The notes: generated from the letters alone by a model not told the origin. A stretch of 18,664 bases of DNA from an uncultured Gammaproteobacteria bacterium (GCA_946887385.1 CAMPKU010000060.1:1-18664); one strand, 5' to 3'; numbered from the stretch's first letter, positions 1 to 7,749 are shown. Numbers and translations: made by a program.

Positions 1-249
1 CACCCCGCGGGCGCCGAGCTGCGTGGCTCCTTGCCACTCGACGGCCCAGCGCGTCGTGCCGCCCGAATCGTCGGGCACCAGCACGTGCAGCACCGAATGC
101 GGGTTGCGAAACTGGAACTGCGCAACCTTGCCCTCGATCTGCATCGTCTCACCGGCTTCATAAACGGCCGCGAAAGAGTGGTGCGCGGCAGCCGGAACGG
201 TCGACAACGCGGCGAGCGACGTGCCGAGCAGCATTCGTATGAGTTTCAT
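1..249 (-). CDS. DUF6152 family secreted protein (3' end cut by window edge)
   Basis: The visible 83 codons encode a Sec signal peptide (about residues 1-22, ending in an Ala-rich stretch) followed directly by His23-His24-Ser. They then give a beta-rich segment with Asn-Pro-His-Ser at 49-52. The HHS start of the mature protein and the NPH motif match the two other DUF6152 proteins in this window (10859-11287 and 13335-13706). The family is small, exported and functionally uncharacterised. The start is the ATG at 249, five bases after the stop of the upstream metallo-beta-lactamase gene. An AAGGTGAGG-like ribosome binding site overlaps that stop, so the two genes are probably co-translated. 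Roughly the last 40-60 residues lie outside the window. Family assignment is firm; function is unknown. Confidence 0.85.
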   Translation of the reverse strand, partial: MKLIRMLLGTSLAALSTVPAAAHHSFAAVYEAGETMQIEGKVAQFQFRNPHSVLHVLVPDDSGGTTRWAVEWQGATQLGARGV

Positions 250-254
250 GTCCC

Positions 255-1247
255 TCACCTTGCGGATTTGCGAACGATGTCTGCTTGCATGCATTCGGAA
301 ACGACGCGCCAGAAGCGCTGATAGCGGTCGGCGCCCATGACGAACGGATGCGGCTGGCCAGGCGCTCGCGCCGCGAGCGCGGCGAGACGCGCGGGAGTGT
401 CGTCGAAGATGGGGTGGTTCTGGATCTCGACGCCGACGTTCTCTCTTGCGACCACCTCGAGAAAGTGCGCGATCGAAGCGACGTATTGCTCGAGCCCCGC
501 CGGGGGTGTGTAAGCCGTCGCAAGCACAGTGCCGCCGAACAGGCCGGCGACGTGTTGCTCGCCGCCGTCTCGGACGGCAAAGATGAAGGCAAGGGCGCCC
601 GGCGTGTGGCCCGGAACTTCGACCAGCGTAATGGTGGTGTCGCCCAGAACCACCGGCTCGCCCTCGCGCACGGTCTGATCGCGCGATGGCGCCGGCGTAG
701 CACCCGGCCGTCCCGCAGCCGCCGCGTCCGCGATGGTCTTCCAATCGGCTTCCGTAGTGGCGACACGCGCGCCGTAGCGTGTTTGGAAATGACTCGCTCC
801 GCCGTAATGATCGGAATGGCCGTGCGCGAGCAGCACGAGCTTCACGTCGGCAGGATCGAGCCCGAGCTCGATGAGCCCAGGAAGCAGCACCGGCTCGACT
901 TCCGCCGCAACGCCGGCGTCGATCAGGATGATGCCTTCCGATGTGGTGACGGCGTACACCACCGTTTCCGAATTTCCAAGTGCGTAGAGGTTGTCGAACA
1001 AGCGCACGGGCTTCAGAGGCGGCGCCGAAAAGTTGTTCGGCCGGGCGTTACCGGGAACGCAAAAAAATTCGAACGGCGCAGCGAGATCGGTGCCGGCTAA
1101 TTGGCGTGCAGTCTCGACGTGCAACGCGGCGCGCGCTTCGGCCGAGGCGCCGTCTGCCTCGGTACCCTGGGAGCGAACGGCATGGAATGGAACCGCGACG
1201 ATCGGTGCAACTGCGACGACACGCAAAAAACGACGCATGCGATCCAT
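255..1247 (-). CDS. Secreted metallo-beta-lactamase-fold hydrolase
   Basis: This 330-residue protein has an N-terminal signal-like segment (about 1-27) and the metallo-beta-lactamase motif H142-G-H144-S-D146-H147. Further metal ligands are likely H214 (in VPGHTPG) and H278 (in QNHP). The spacing His116/118/120/121, His196, His263 is that of subclass B3-like enzymes and related periplasmic hydrolases. It is likely a zinc hydrolase in the periplasm, acting on a lactone, ester or amide. Sequence does not separate these from true beta-lactamase activity, but its place directly after a ring-cleavage operon favours a catabolic role. Two start codons lie close together (ATG at 1247 and at 1238), neither with a strong ribosome binding site; 1247 is kept as the longer. 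The next gene downstream is the DUF6152 gene, five bases away. Confidence 0.85.
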   Translation of the reverse strand: MDRMRRFLRVVAVAPIVAVPFHAVRSQGTEADGASAEARAALHVETARQLAGTDLAAPFEFFCVPGNARPNNFSAPPLKPVRLFDNLYALGNSETVVYAVTTSEGIILIDAGVAAEVEPVLLPGLIELGLDPADVKLVLLAHGHSDHYGGASHFQTRYGARVATTEADWKTIADAAAAGRPGATPAPSRDQTVREGEPVVLGDTTITLVEVPGHTPGALAFIFAVRDGGEQHVAGLFGGTVLATAYTPPAGLEQYVASIAHFLEVVARENVGVEIQNHPIFDDTPARLAALAARAPGQPHPFVMGADRYQRFWRVVSECMQADIVRKSAR

Positions 1248-1284
1248 GGGTGAGACCCCAATTGCGAAGGGCTTTCGCCTCGAG

Positions 1285-1335
1285 GTTCGATGGTGCCGCC
1301 GAACGACAGCTAGCGGAAATGAGGATGTTCGATGG
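1285..1335. repeat. Direct repeat GTTCGATGG x2, 42 bp apart
   Basis: GTTCGATGG occurs at 1285-1293 and again at 1327-1335. Both copies lie in the 91-base gap between the fumarylacetoacetate-hydrolase-family gene and the metallo-beta-lactamase gene. The 42-bp spacing equals about four helical turns, so both copies face the same side of the DNA. A GCTAGCG heptamer lies between them at 1309-1315. They could be a regulator-binding pair for the downstream gene, or chance. Confidence 0.3.
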
Positions 1336-1338
1336 CAG

Positions 1339-2331
1339 CTATAGGACTGAGCGATGGCCGATCACGCGTTGATCCAGCACGCCGAACAACGGCACGTGCG
1401 GATCCTCGGCCAAGGCCAGCATCCGCACACGCTCGCCGAACCTCAAGAAAGGCGTGGACGCCACCCCGTCGTGATCGATCATCTCGATCGCGCGGCGCTC
1501 GCTGATGCAGCATGAGCCCACCTCGCGGTAACGGCTGTGCGAGACCGTGCCGGAGCCCAAGAGCGTGCCCGCGCACAACGGCCGCGTGCGTGCCGCGTGC
1601 GCAATCAACTCGTCGAACCCTAGCTCCATCTCCGTGACCGGCACCGCGCCGAAGCGTTCGCCGTTGCGTTCGACATTGAGCGTCGCAACGACGCGGTGGT
1701 TCTGCCAGGCGCCGCCGAGCTCGTCCGGCGTCACCGCAATCGGCGCCATGCCGCAGGCAGGCTTGGCGAGGATCCAACCGAAGCCGGTCTTCATCTCGCG
1801 CGGCGCGTAATGGCGCAACGACCAATCGTTGATCTGCACGGCCAAGCGGATGCTGGCCGCCGCCTCGGCACGGCTCGTCCCCATGGGCACCCCGCCCGTG
1901 ATGACGCCGAGCTCGCCTTCGAAGTCGATGCCGTCGGCTTCGGCAACGAACGGGATGTCGTCCGTGGGGCCGTGGAACAAATGCGAGAGGCCCTGGTACA
2001 TCAGCGGCCACTCGGTCCCGAAGGGCTCACGATCGAACGCTTTCGCCATCAGGATGCCGTGCTGCGGAAAGGCCGAGGCATCGAGCCACTGCCAGGCGCG
2101 CGGCAGCGGTGCCATGAACCGCACACCGGCGCTCGCCACGGCGCCGGCCGCCGTGACCGCATTCAGGCGGTCATAGAGCGCTTGGAGGGGCTTGCGCACG
2201 TCGTCCCAGCAATCCAACGCTTCCTGCAGCGTGCGCGCAATGCCGTCGGCGACCACGACCTGCTCGAGATCGCGCGCCACGACGACAAGCCGCCCGTCGG
2301 CAGTGCCGTCCTGGATCGTCGCGAGCTTCAA
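1339..2331 (-). CDS. Fumarylacetoacetate hydrolase (FAH) family protein
   Basis: This 330-residue protein has the FAH fold signatures. The metal-binding E138-x-E140 pair sits in FEGELG, followed by D169 in QINDWS, K190 in WILAKP, and GSGTVS at 259-264. The N-terminal KLAT-IQDGTADGRLVVV segment and the length match bacterial fumarylacetoacetase-like enzymes, which hydrolyse or hydrate beta-diketo or 2-oxo acid products of aromatic ring cleavage. The start is a TTG at 2331 whose last two bases overlap the TGA stop of the cupin gene (TTGA), implying translational coupling. The frame stays open far upstream, but that stretch is antisense-quality sequence overlapping the cupin. Cytoplasmic; last gene of the five-gene catabolic core. 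It probably performs the final hydrolysis to small organic acids. The exact substrate is unknown. Confidence 0.88.
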   Translation of the reverse strand: MKLATIQDGTADGRLVVVARDLEQVVVADGIARTLQEALDCWDDVRKPLQALYDRLNAVTAAGAVASAGVRFMAPLPRAWQWLDASAFPQHGILMAKAFDREPFGTEWPLMYQGLSHLFHGPTDDIPFVAEADGIDFEGELGVITGGVPMGTSRAEAAASIRLAVQINDWSLRHYAPREMKTGFGWILAKPACGMAPIAVTPDELGGAWQNHRVVATLNVERNGERFGAVPVTEMELGFDELIAHAARTRPLCAGTLLGSGTVSHSRYREVGSCCISERRAIEMIDHDGVASTPFLRFGERVRMLALAEDPHVPLFGVLDQRVIGHRSVL

Positions 2332-2909
2332 GGCGCGAGCTCGGCGTCGAAGCGGCCGTCGATGAGGATGAAGGCAATGCGACAGGGCACTTTGCCGCGA
2401 TTCGCCCAGCCGTGGTTCGTGCCGCGCTGGATCACGATGTCGCCTGCGCGCGCCACGGTCTCGCCTTCGTCCATGATCAGCGTAATCTCGCCTTGAAGCA
2501 CGATGCCGTAGTCGATGGTCTCGGTGCGGTGCATGAACGCGTGCTTCGAGCCGCCGCCGCTGTGCGAGGCCGCGTCGGCGGCGCCGACTTCGGCAAAGTG
2601 GGCGCGCGCCTGCTCCGGCGTGAGCTTGGCGATGCTCGGATCCTCCGGCGGCACTTCGAGCACGCGGATGCGCGTGCCGTTTTTTGGCGGTGCCAGCTGG
2701 ATCCCTTCTTCGGCCGGCTCGCCGGAGGCGCGGTCGATGCGGGCCGGCGTCTCGCGCGTATTCCATACCTCGAAGAACAGCGGCCCATGCTCGCCGCCGA
2801 TGCGCGCGACGCGCGGCGGCGGCGCGTCGTCGAGAATGACGGCGCGGCCCTGCGCGTCGTGGCCCGTGACGATGCGGCGGAACGGCGCGCGCAGCTCTTT
2901 GTCGCTCAT
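2328..2909 (-). CDS. Cupin domain protein
   Basis: This is a 193-residue single-domain cupin in the C-terminal half. Motif 1 lies around H123-x3-H127 and runs through E130 to the Gly of LQGE (140). Motif 2 is GDIVIQRGTNHGWAN (156-170), with H166 as a metal ligand. Such cupins act as small metal-dependent dioxygenases, isomerases or decarboxylases, or as non-catalytic sensors; the HRTETIDYG signature is common in proteins encoded near FAH-family genes. The start is the ATG at 2909, which overlaps the stop of the hydrolase gene as ATGA; its own stop overlaps the next start as TTGA. There is no signal peptide, so it acts in the cytoplasm. Its step in the pathway is unclear: isomerising or decarboxylating a ring-fission product is plausible. 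Confidence 0.85.
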   Translation of the reverse strand: MSDKELRAPFRRIVTGHDAQGRAVILDDAPPPRVARIGGEHGPLFFEVWNTRETPARIDRASGEPAEEGIQLAPPKNGTRIRVLEVPPEDPSIAKLTPEQARAHFAEVGAADAASHSGGGSKHAFMHRTETIDYGIVLQGEITLIMDEGETVARAGDIVIQRGTNHGWANRGKVPCRIAFILIDGRFDAELAP

Positions 2910-4093
2910 GTGGGTGCACCTGCGTAGTGGCCGTCGTTGGCCCCGCCGAGTGTTTCGGCGAACCAGTCGGCAATGTAATCGCGCGCGAAGCTCATGTTGT
3001 CGGCGCCCACGTGCTCCACGCCGCCTTCGCGCGGCGTGAAAACTTTGAGCTCGCGTCGCGGCGAGTTGCTCAGTTGCTCGAACGTACGGTGCGCGTAGGT
3101 TAGCGCGATTTGCCGGTCCTTCTCGCCGTGCGTGACGAGAAACGGCGCTCGGATGCGGTCGAGGATGCCGTCGAGGCACATGTCCTTGGCCTTGGCAAAA
3201 AACTCGTCACTATCACGCGCGCCGAATACCCACTGCACGTGATCCCAGTAATGCGGCACGGGGTTCTCACCCTCGCGCTTGCGGCGCTTCAACTGCACTT
3301 CGTGCCAGTCGTGATTGGCGCCCCAGACGGCGCCACTCGCGAAGCGCGGCTCGAAGGCCATGGCACGCGGCGTGAAATAGCCACCCAGCGAGATGCCGAC
3401 CATGCCGATACGGCTGGCATCGACGTCGTCGCGCGCTGCGAGCCACTCGTAGCAGGGTGTGGCCCAGCGCTCGCTGGCAGCCGTGGCAGGCAGATTCGAG
3501 AGCCGCAGCGCTTCGCCGGTGCCGGGCTGATCGACGCAGAGCGTGGCGATGCCGCGCCGCGCCAGCTCGCGCGGCAGCCAGGACCAGTAGAGCAGCTCCT
3601 TGCAACTGTCGAGGCCGTTGACGTAGAGCACGCACGGCAGCTTCCCGCGCGCGCCGGCCGGACGCGTCAACAATGCCGGCAGGCTCTTGCCTTCATAGGG
3701 AATCTCGACGCGCTCGGCGTTCTCGCCGCCGATCTCGACGGCGTGGCGGAACGCCTGCTGCGCGCGCGCGAACGTCGCTTCGCGGCGAGGGTGGCCATGA
3801 CCCTGCATGCGCTCGGCGACGATCAAGTAAAGCGCGGCGCGCTGCCCTTTGCGGGAGGCGGACAAGAGCCGTCCGCGTGCCTCGTCCTCGGCGGCGAGCG
3901 CGAGCAGCTTGTCGGCCATCTTCACCCACTGCTCGAGAAACTCCGCCGTGCCCGCGTCAGCGCCGCGTGCGGCAGCTTCCCGCAACGGCCCGCACATGTC
4001 CTCGATCTCGCCGATCTGGCCGCCGCTTTCGAGCGCCATGTTGACGGCGAGATTCCAGACGTAATTGTCGGGAAAGTACTGAAACAGGGCCAT
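2906..4093 (-). CDS. Alpha/beta hydrolase, probable C-C bond hydrolase (2,6-dihydropseudooxynicotine hydrolase-like)
   Basis: This 395-residue protein has a helical N-terminal domain (about 1-125) preceding an alpha/beta-hydrolase domain. The nucleophile elbow G-I-S235-L-G-G, acid D326 in GEKD and base H361 in GVEHVG form the likely triad. The two-part architecture and length fit the family of 2,6-dihydropseudooxynicotine hydrolase, which cleaves C-C bonds in diketo compounds. After an extradiol dioxygenase this is the expected enzyme to split the meta-cleavage product. The start is the ATG at 4093, one base after the dioxygenase stop, with GAGGT five bases upstream; a start 33 bases earlier would overlap that gene and has no advantage. 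The 3' end overlaps the cupin gene as ATGA. Cytoplasmic. It could instead be an esterase or lactonase. Confidence 0.85.
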   Translation of the reverse strand: MALFQYFPDNYVWNLAVNMALESGGQIGEIEDMCGPLREAAARGADAGTAEFLEQWVKMADKLLALAAEDEARGRLLSASRKGQRAALYLIVAERMQGHGHPRREATFARAQQAFRHAVEIGGENAERVEIPYEGKSLPALLTRPAGARGKLPCVLYVNGLDSCKELLYWSWLPRELARRGIATLCVDQPGTGEALRLSNLPATAASERWATPCYEWLAARDDVDASRIGMVGISLGGYFTPRAMAFEPRFASGAVWGANHDWHEVQLKRRKREGENPVPHYWDHVQWVFGARDSDEFFAKAKDMCLDGILDRIRAPFLVTHGEKDRQIALTYAHRTFEQLSNSPRRELKVFTPREGGVEHVGADNMSFARDYIADWFAETLGGANDGHYAGAPT

Positions 4094-4094
4094 C

Positions 4095-4997
4095 TCAGAC
4101 CTCGGCGGGCTGAAACAGACCGGCATCGGGCGCAGGACGCGGCATCGACTGCGGCCCCCCTACGCCGGTGCCCCAGAGATCCATGATTCCCTGCTCGGGC
4201 TTGTAGACCGTGGGCTGCCACGTGGCTTCGTCCACGCGCTCGATCTCGGCGGTGTATTCGACGGCAAAGCCGTTCGGCGTGACGAAGTAGCTGAACGTGT
4301 TGTTGCCGGCCTTGTGGCGGCCGGGGCCCCACTGCACGTCGACGCCCTCCGTGCGCAGCCGCGACACGCCGCGCATCATCGCGTCGAGGCTCGACATGTC
4401 GTAGGCCACGTGATTCAAGCAGGGCGGCCCGGGCAGCAGCGCGACGCGGTGATGCCATTCGTTGCAGCGCAGAAAACACATGAAGTCGCCGAGCCAGTCG
4501 CTGATGCGAAAGCCCAAGACGTCGGTAAAAAATCGCACCATGGCCTCAAGGTCCGGCGAGTGCAGCACGATGTGGCTGATGCGAACCGGCACCGCTTCGA
4601 GCGCCCCGATGTCGCGGGACGCGCGTTGCTCGACGTCGGAGGAAATTCCGAACGGCAACCCGTCCGGCGAGAAAAAGCGAAAGCCATAGCCCCCGAACGG
4701 GCTTGGGAGCTCGCGCGGCGCAAAAATTTCGCGGCAGCCGGCGGCGAGCACCCGGGCGTGCAGTGCATCGACGTCGGCGCGAGTGGCGGCTTCGAGCTCG
4801 ATCACATCCACGCGCCGCGCGGCGGCCTCGCGCAGGCGCACGGCGCATGACTCGTTGCTGCCCTCGACGGCGAAGTAGACGAGGCCCGACTGCTCGCCGG
4901 CCTCGACGAGGCCCCACTTGTCCCGGTAGAACGCGCGCTCGGCGTCGAGGTCGGGCACCCCATAACCTACGAAGCGGATGTCGGTGACGGCGGACAT
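4095..4997 (-). CDS. Type I extradiol ring-cleavage dioxygenase (VOC superfamily)
   Basis: This 300-residue protein has two vicinal-oxygen-chelate domains: N-terminal about 5-115 and C-terminal about 139-250. The C-terminal domain holds the iron triad H142 (ISHIVL), H196 (LNHVAYD) and E247 (VEYTAE). It also has the usual second-shell residues H182/H183, H228 and Y237 in the GRHKAGNNTFSYF stretch. This is the pattern of 2,3-dihydroxybiphenyl or catechol 2,3-dioxygenase enzymes, which insert O2 next to the diol and open the ring. The active iron site is intact, so the enzyme should be functional. The start is the ATG at 4997 with GGAG six bases upstream; an in-frame TTG at 5009 is less likely. 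It lies 25 bases after the monooxygenase gene and one base before the hydrolase. The substrate diol is not identifiable. Confidence 0.9.
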   Translation of the reverse strand: MSAVTDIRFVGYGVPDLDAERAFYRDKWGLVEAGEQSGLVYFAVEGSNESCAVRLREAAARRVDVIELEAATRADVDALHARVLAAGCREIFAPRELPSPFGGYGFRFFSPDGLPFGISSDVEQRASRDIGALEAVPVRISHIVLHSPDLEAMVRFFTDVLGFRISDWLGDFMCFLRCNEWHHRVALLPGPPCLNHVAYDMSSLDAMMRGVSRLRTEGVDVQWGPGRHKAGNNTFSYFVTPNGFAVEYTAEIERVDEATWQPTVYKPEQGIMDLWGTGVGGPQSMPRPAPDAGLFQPAEV

Positions 4998-5022
4998 TGG
5001 CAACTCCAATACGGCGGCGAGC

Positions 5023-6138
5023 TCACAGGGGACGCGCGATCATCTCGAACATGCCGCGCACCGCGGCACTCTGGTCGACCGGTGGGCGGAAGCCCAGTTG
5101 GCTGTCACCGATGAGCTTGGACTGCTCGACGATGTAGCGGCAGCGCTCGACGCGGCGCGCCTGCCAAGCGATGAACGCGGCTTGCGGCGTGGCTTCACCC
5201 GCCAGCTCTTCGGCCAACACGATACCATCCTCGATGGCCATGCCGGCGCCCTGCCCCAGATGCGGCGTGGTGGCATGCACGGCATCGCCGAGCAGCACCA
5301 CCCGCCCCTTGTGCCAAGGCCCATCGAGATAGAACCACTCGAGCGGCTTGTACACCACGCCCGCATCGTCGGTGATGCCGGCAGCCAATGCGGCGATGCG
5401 GGGCGGCGCGTGCTTCAGTTTGTCGCGCATGGCGCGCGCCAAACCCTCCCGCGGATAGCGCGGGTTGCCGGGCTCGGGCGAGGTGACGTACAGGTACATG
5501 AGCTCCTTGCTGAGCGGCACGAGTCCCATGCCGATAGGACCTTCATAGGCCTGCAAAGCGTCGAGTCCCGGCTCGCGCGGGAAGTTGTAGCGCCACACGC
5601 CCTGCCCCGTGAGCTCAGGCTGTCGCGCGTCGGGAAACAGCATGCCGCGCGTCGCCGAATAGAGCCCGTCGGCGCCGATCACGAGGTCGTAGCGTGCAGT
5701 GCTGCCATCCGAGAACTGCACGCTCACACCGTCGCCGTCGTCGTCGAGCCGCGCGGCCTCGATGCCGAGGCGTACCGTGGCACCGGCCTCGCGCGCACGT
5801 CTCGCCAAAAAGCCCTGGAGCGCGCGGCGGCCGATGCCGACATTGGCCGGATGCTCCGGCACGAGCTTCGGCGAAGGGACGCGCGCCAACCGGCGGCCAT
5901 CTGGCGCGAAGATGTCCACGTGGTCGAAGCCGACGCCGGCGTCGAGATAGTCCTGCAGGATGCCGAGCACGTGCATGGCGCGAATCACATTCGATTGCTG
6001 GATGATGCCGACGCCGTACACGCTCCAATTTGGATCGCATTCGATCATGTGCACGCGAAAACCTCGCCGGCCGAGGGCGATGGCCGCGGTGAGACCGCCG
6101 ATGCCGGCACCGATGACGAGGATGTTGGCCTGTCGCAT
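5023..6138 (-). CDS. FAD-dependent aromatic monooxygenase (group A flavin hydroxylase)
   Basis: This 371-residue protein has the three class A flavoprotein hydroxylase motifs. They are the ADP-binding GxGxxG (G10, G12, G15) with E33 closing the Rossmann strand, the D157-G158 motif in GADGLYS, and the GD motif at 284-285 in LLGDAVHATTPHLGQGAG. Members such as salicylate and 6-hydroxynicotinate hydroxylases use NAD(P)H and O2 to hydroxylate a phenolic ring. In this order, first gene of the core and just ahead of an extradiol dioxygenase, it probably makes the diol that the dioxygenase cleaves. The start is the ATG at 6138, with GGGAG six bases upstream. Cytoplasmic. A 75-base gap with a hairpin separates it from the upstream metallo-beta-lactamase gene, so an internal promoter is possible. 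Confidence 0.9.
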   Translation of the reverse strand: MRQANILVIGAGIGGLTAAIALGRRGFRVHMIECDPNWSVYGVGIIQQSNVIRAMHVLGILQDYLDAGVGFDHVDIFAPDGRRLARVPSPKLVPEHPANVGIGRRALQGFLARRAREAGATVRLGIEAARLDDDGDGVSVQFSDGSTARYDLVIGADGLYSATRGMLFPDARQPELTGQGVWRYNFPREPGLDALQAYEGPIGMGLVPLSKELMYLYVTSPEPGNPRYPREGLARAMRDKLKHAPPRIAALAAGITDDAGVVYKPLEWFYLDGPWHKGRVVLLGDAVHATTPHLGQGAGMAIEDGIVLAEELAGEATPQAAFIAWQARRVERCRYIVEQSKLIGDSQLGFRPPVDQSAAVRGMFEMIARPL

Positions 6139-6205
6139 TGCTTGCTCCCGGGTCAGGCGTTCCCGCGTGCGGCGGTGTGCGCGACCCGTGACTGTTGGCG
6201 ACGCG

Positions 6206-6230
6206 GCTAGCGGCTAGCGATCCGCTAGCG
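6206..6230. repeat. Clustered GCTAGCG heptamers with a 7-bp inverted repeat
   Basis: Two adjacent GCTAGCG copies (6206-6212, 6213-6219) are followed by ATC and CGCTAGC (6223-6229, part of the palindrome CGCTAGCG). The second and third form a 7-bp perfect stem with a 3-base loop that spans the stop codon of the metallo-beta-lactamase gene. There is no U-tract on either strand, so a classical terminator is not supported. The same heptamer recurs at 1309-1315, 9183-9189 (reverse) and 18064-18070, each time between genes. Confidence 0.4.
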
Positions 6231-7749
6231 GCACCGGGCCACGCGCGTCGTACTGCACGGGGCAGCCGAAGTGGTAGATGCCCGCTTCGACCTGCTCCGC
6301 GCAAAATTGCTGCGCCGTTTCTGATTGCCGCTGAATGTTCGCGAGCGTCTCGTCGATGGAGAGGCCGCCCGCCGGGCCGTGCACGGCCACGTTCAGCCGC
6401 GGGTCGAGCTCGTACGCGTCGATGTTGGCGGCCAGCGCGCCCGCCCACCAGTGCCACGTCCACGCCTCGTCGCCCAAATCGCCTTCCATCATGATGCGCT
6501 GCTCCGGCAGATACGCGAGCACGGCGTTGGCCATGTGCGAGTGTCCGAGCACGTGGTAAACGTCGAGCTTCTGCGTTTCATCGTGCAGCGCGAGACGATC
6601 GTCCACGGGAACGAACTCGAGCGCGTGCGGGCTCATCGCGAGCTCGTCGGGAAACACGACCGCAGGCCGCTCGATCATCTCGCGGATGATGCCTTCGTTG
6701 CCGCGGTGGGAGATGACGGCCAAACCGCGCGAGACGGCGGCTCGGAGGCCCGCCGTGTGATCGAAGTGGTGATGGCTCACGATGACGGCAGTAACTTCTT
6801 TGCCGCGAACGAGCGCGTTCGCCGCGTCGATGCGCGCCAGCGTGGCGGGGCCGCTGCCGCCGGCTTCGAACATCACGAGATGATCGTCGAACTCGATCAC
6901 GGGACCGCCGTTCGTGCCCACGCGCACGTCCCAGACGCCGTCGGCGAGCGACGTGACGGTCGCCTGCGGTGCCGGCGCAGCGCCACGAGCACGGGCCGGC
7001 TCGGGAAACGCGGGCAACTGGTCCTGCGGGAGGTCGATTCGGTACGAATCGACTTGGAACATCAGCGTGATTTGCTCGCGCCAGTCGATGCGATTCATGA
7101 GCCCGAGCGGCAGCTGCACGCCGGCGTACGGCACGTAGCCCGTGAAGTGCGACGTCACGGCCAGATCGCCGAGATTCGTGTGACTCACGATGCGGCGGGT
7201 CCACGCCGGCAGGTGCGTAACGGGATCGACGGCGAGCCACAGCGGCGTGCCGTCAGCGATCGTGAACTGCACCACCGAGAGCCCGTCCTCCACCGCCACG
7301 GCGCCGAGCGTGGTGCTCGAATCGAGCGCCGCGAGCACGGCCGGCAACGGATGGCTCAACATGTCGGCGCCCGTCTGCAGGGTGGCCGTTCGATTCCAGC
7401 TGTGGCCGAACGGCGCGGCGAACGGGAACATGTAGCTCAAACGTTCTTGGTTCACGGCCCTTCGACTGCGCAGATCGAACGTGCGCTGCGCATCGGCCAC
7501 GGCCCGCCACTTCGGCGGCGCGTTCACGTCGCCCGTGATGTTGCCGCCACCTTCGAAGTAGAGCTGCTGGCCGAAGCCCGTGAAGGCGAAGTTCTCGACG
7601 CTGCGCAGGCGCTCCAACCCGCCCATGGCCTCTGCCGCCGACTCGAGCACGCGTGCCGCGCCGGGCGGCTGCGCGAGCGCCGCGGGAGCCAAGCTTGCGG
7701 AAAGCAGCGCCACGCACGCCGTGATAGCAGCGGCCTTTCGTGTCCCCAT
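6214..7749 (-). CDS. Secreted metallo-beta-lactamase-fold hydrolase with large N-terminal domain
   Basis: This 511-residue protein has a Sec signal peptide (about 1-26). A region of roughly 240 residues of beta-rich character follows, with no motif I recognise. The C-terminal metallo-beta-lactamase domain starts near 268. Its metal ligands are visible: H326-H-H328-F-D330-H331, H403 in GHSH, D424 in EGDL, and H457 in VHGP. That is a complete two-metal site, so it is likely an active periplasmic hydrolase. The N-terminal part resembles the accessory domain of other exported metallo-hydrolases and may bind substrate. The start is the ATG at 7749 with GAGGGGAG upstream; a GTG at 7767 is possible but badly placed. 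It lies 27 bases after the 463-residue gene, so they are probably one transcript. Confidence 0.85.
   Translation of the reverse strand: MGTRKAAAITACVALLSASLAPAALAQPPGAARVLESAAEAMGGLERLRSVENFAFTGFGQQLYFEGGGNITGDVNAPPKWRAVADAQRTFDLRSRRAVNQERLSYMFPFAAPFGHSWNRTATLQTGADMLSHPLPAVLAALDSSTTLGAVAVEDGLSVVQFTIADGTPLWLAVDPVTHLPAWTRRIVSHTNLGDLAVTSHFTGYVPYAGVQLPLGLMNRIDWREQITLMFQVDSYRIDLPQDQLPAFPEPARARGAAPAPQATVTSLADGVWDVRVGTNGGPVIEFDDHLVMFEAGGSGPATLARIDAANALVRGKEVTAVIVSHHHFDHTAGLRAAVSRGLAVISHRGNEGIIREMIERPAVVFPDELAMSPHALEFVPVDDRLALHDETQKLDVYHVLGHSHMANAVLAYLPEQRIMMEGDLGDEAWTWHWWAGALAANIDAYELDPRLNVAVHGPAGGLSIDETLANIQRQSETAQQFCAEQVEAGIYHFGCPVQYDARGPVPLADR

Noticed and set aside
255..1247. Calling the enzyme a beta-lactamase resistance gene
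   Set aside because: The fold and ligands fit, but the same set occurs in lactonases and other hydrolases, and the context is catabolic.
1339..2973. A 544-codon open frame suggesting a fusion ahead of the FAH-family enzyme
   Set aside because: The first 214 codons overlap the cupin gene in another frame and are Arg-rich; the FAH domain begins cleanly at the TTG at 2331.
1339..6138. Naming the core genes fdeE, fdeC and so on
   Set aside because: The resemblance is by enzyme class only and from memory; no residue-level evidence ties the substrate to flavonoids.
4978..6210. Long plus-strand open frame opposite the FAD monooxygenase
   Set aside because: It is antisense to a gene with all flavoprotein motifs, and its translation is rich in Arg, His and Ala without any recognisable domain.
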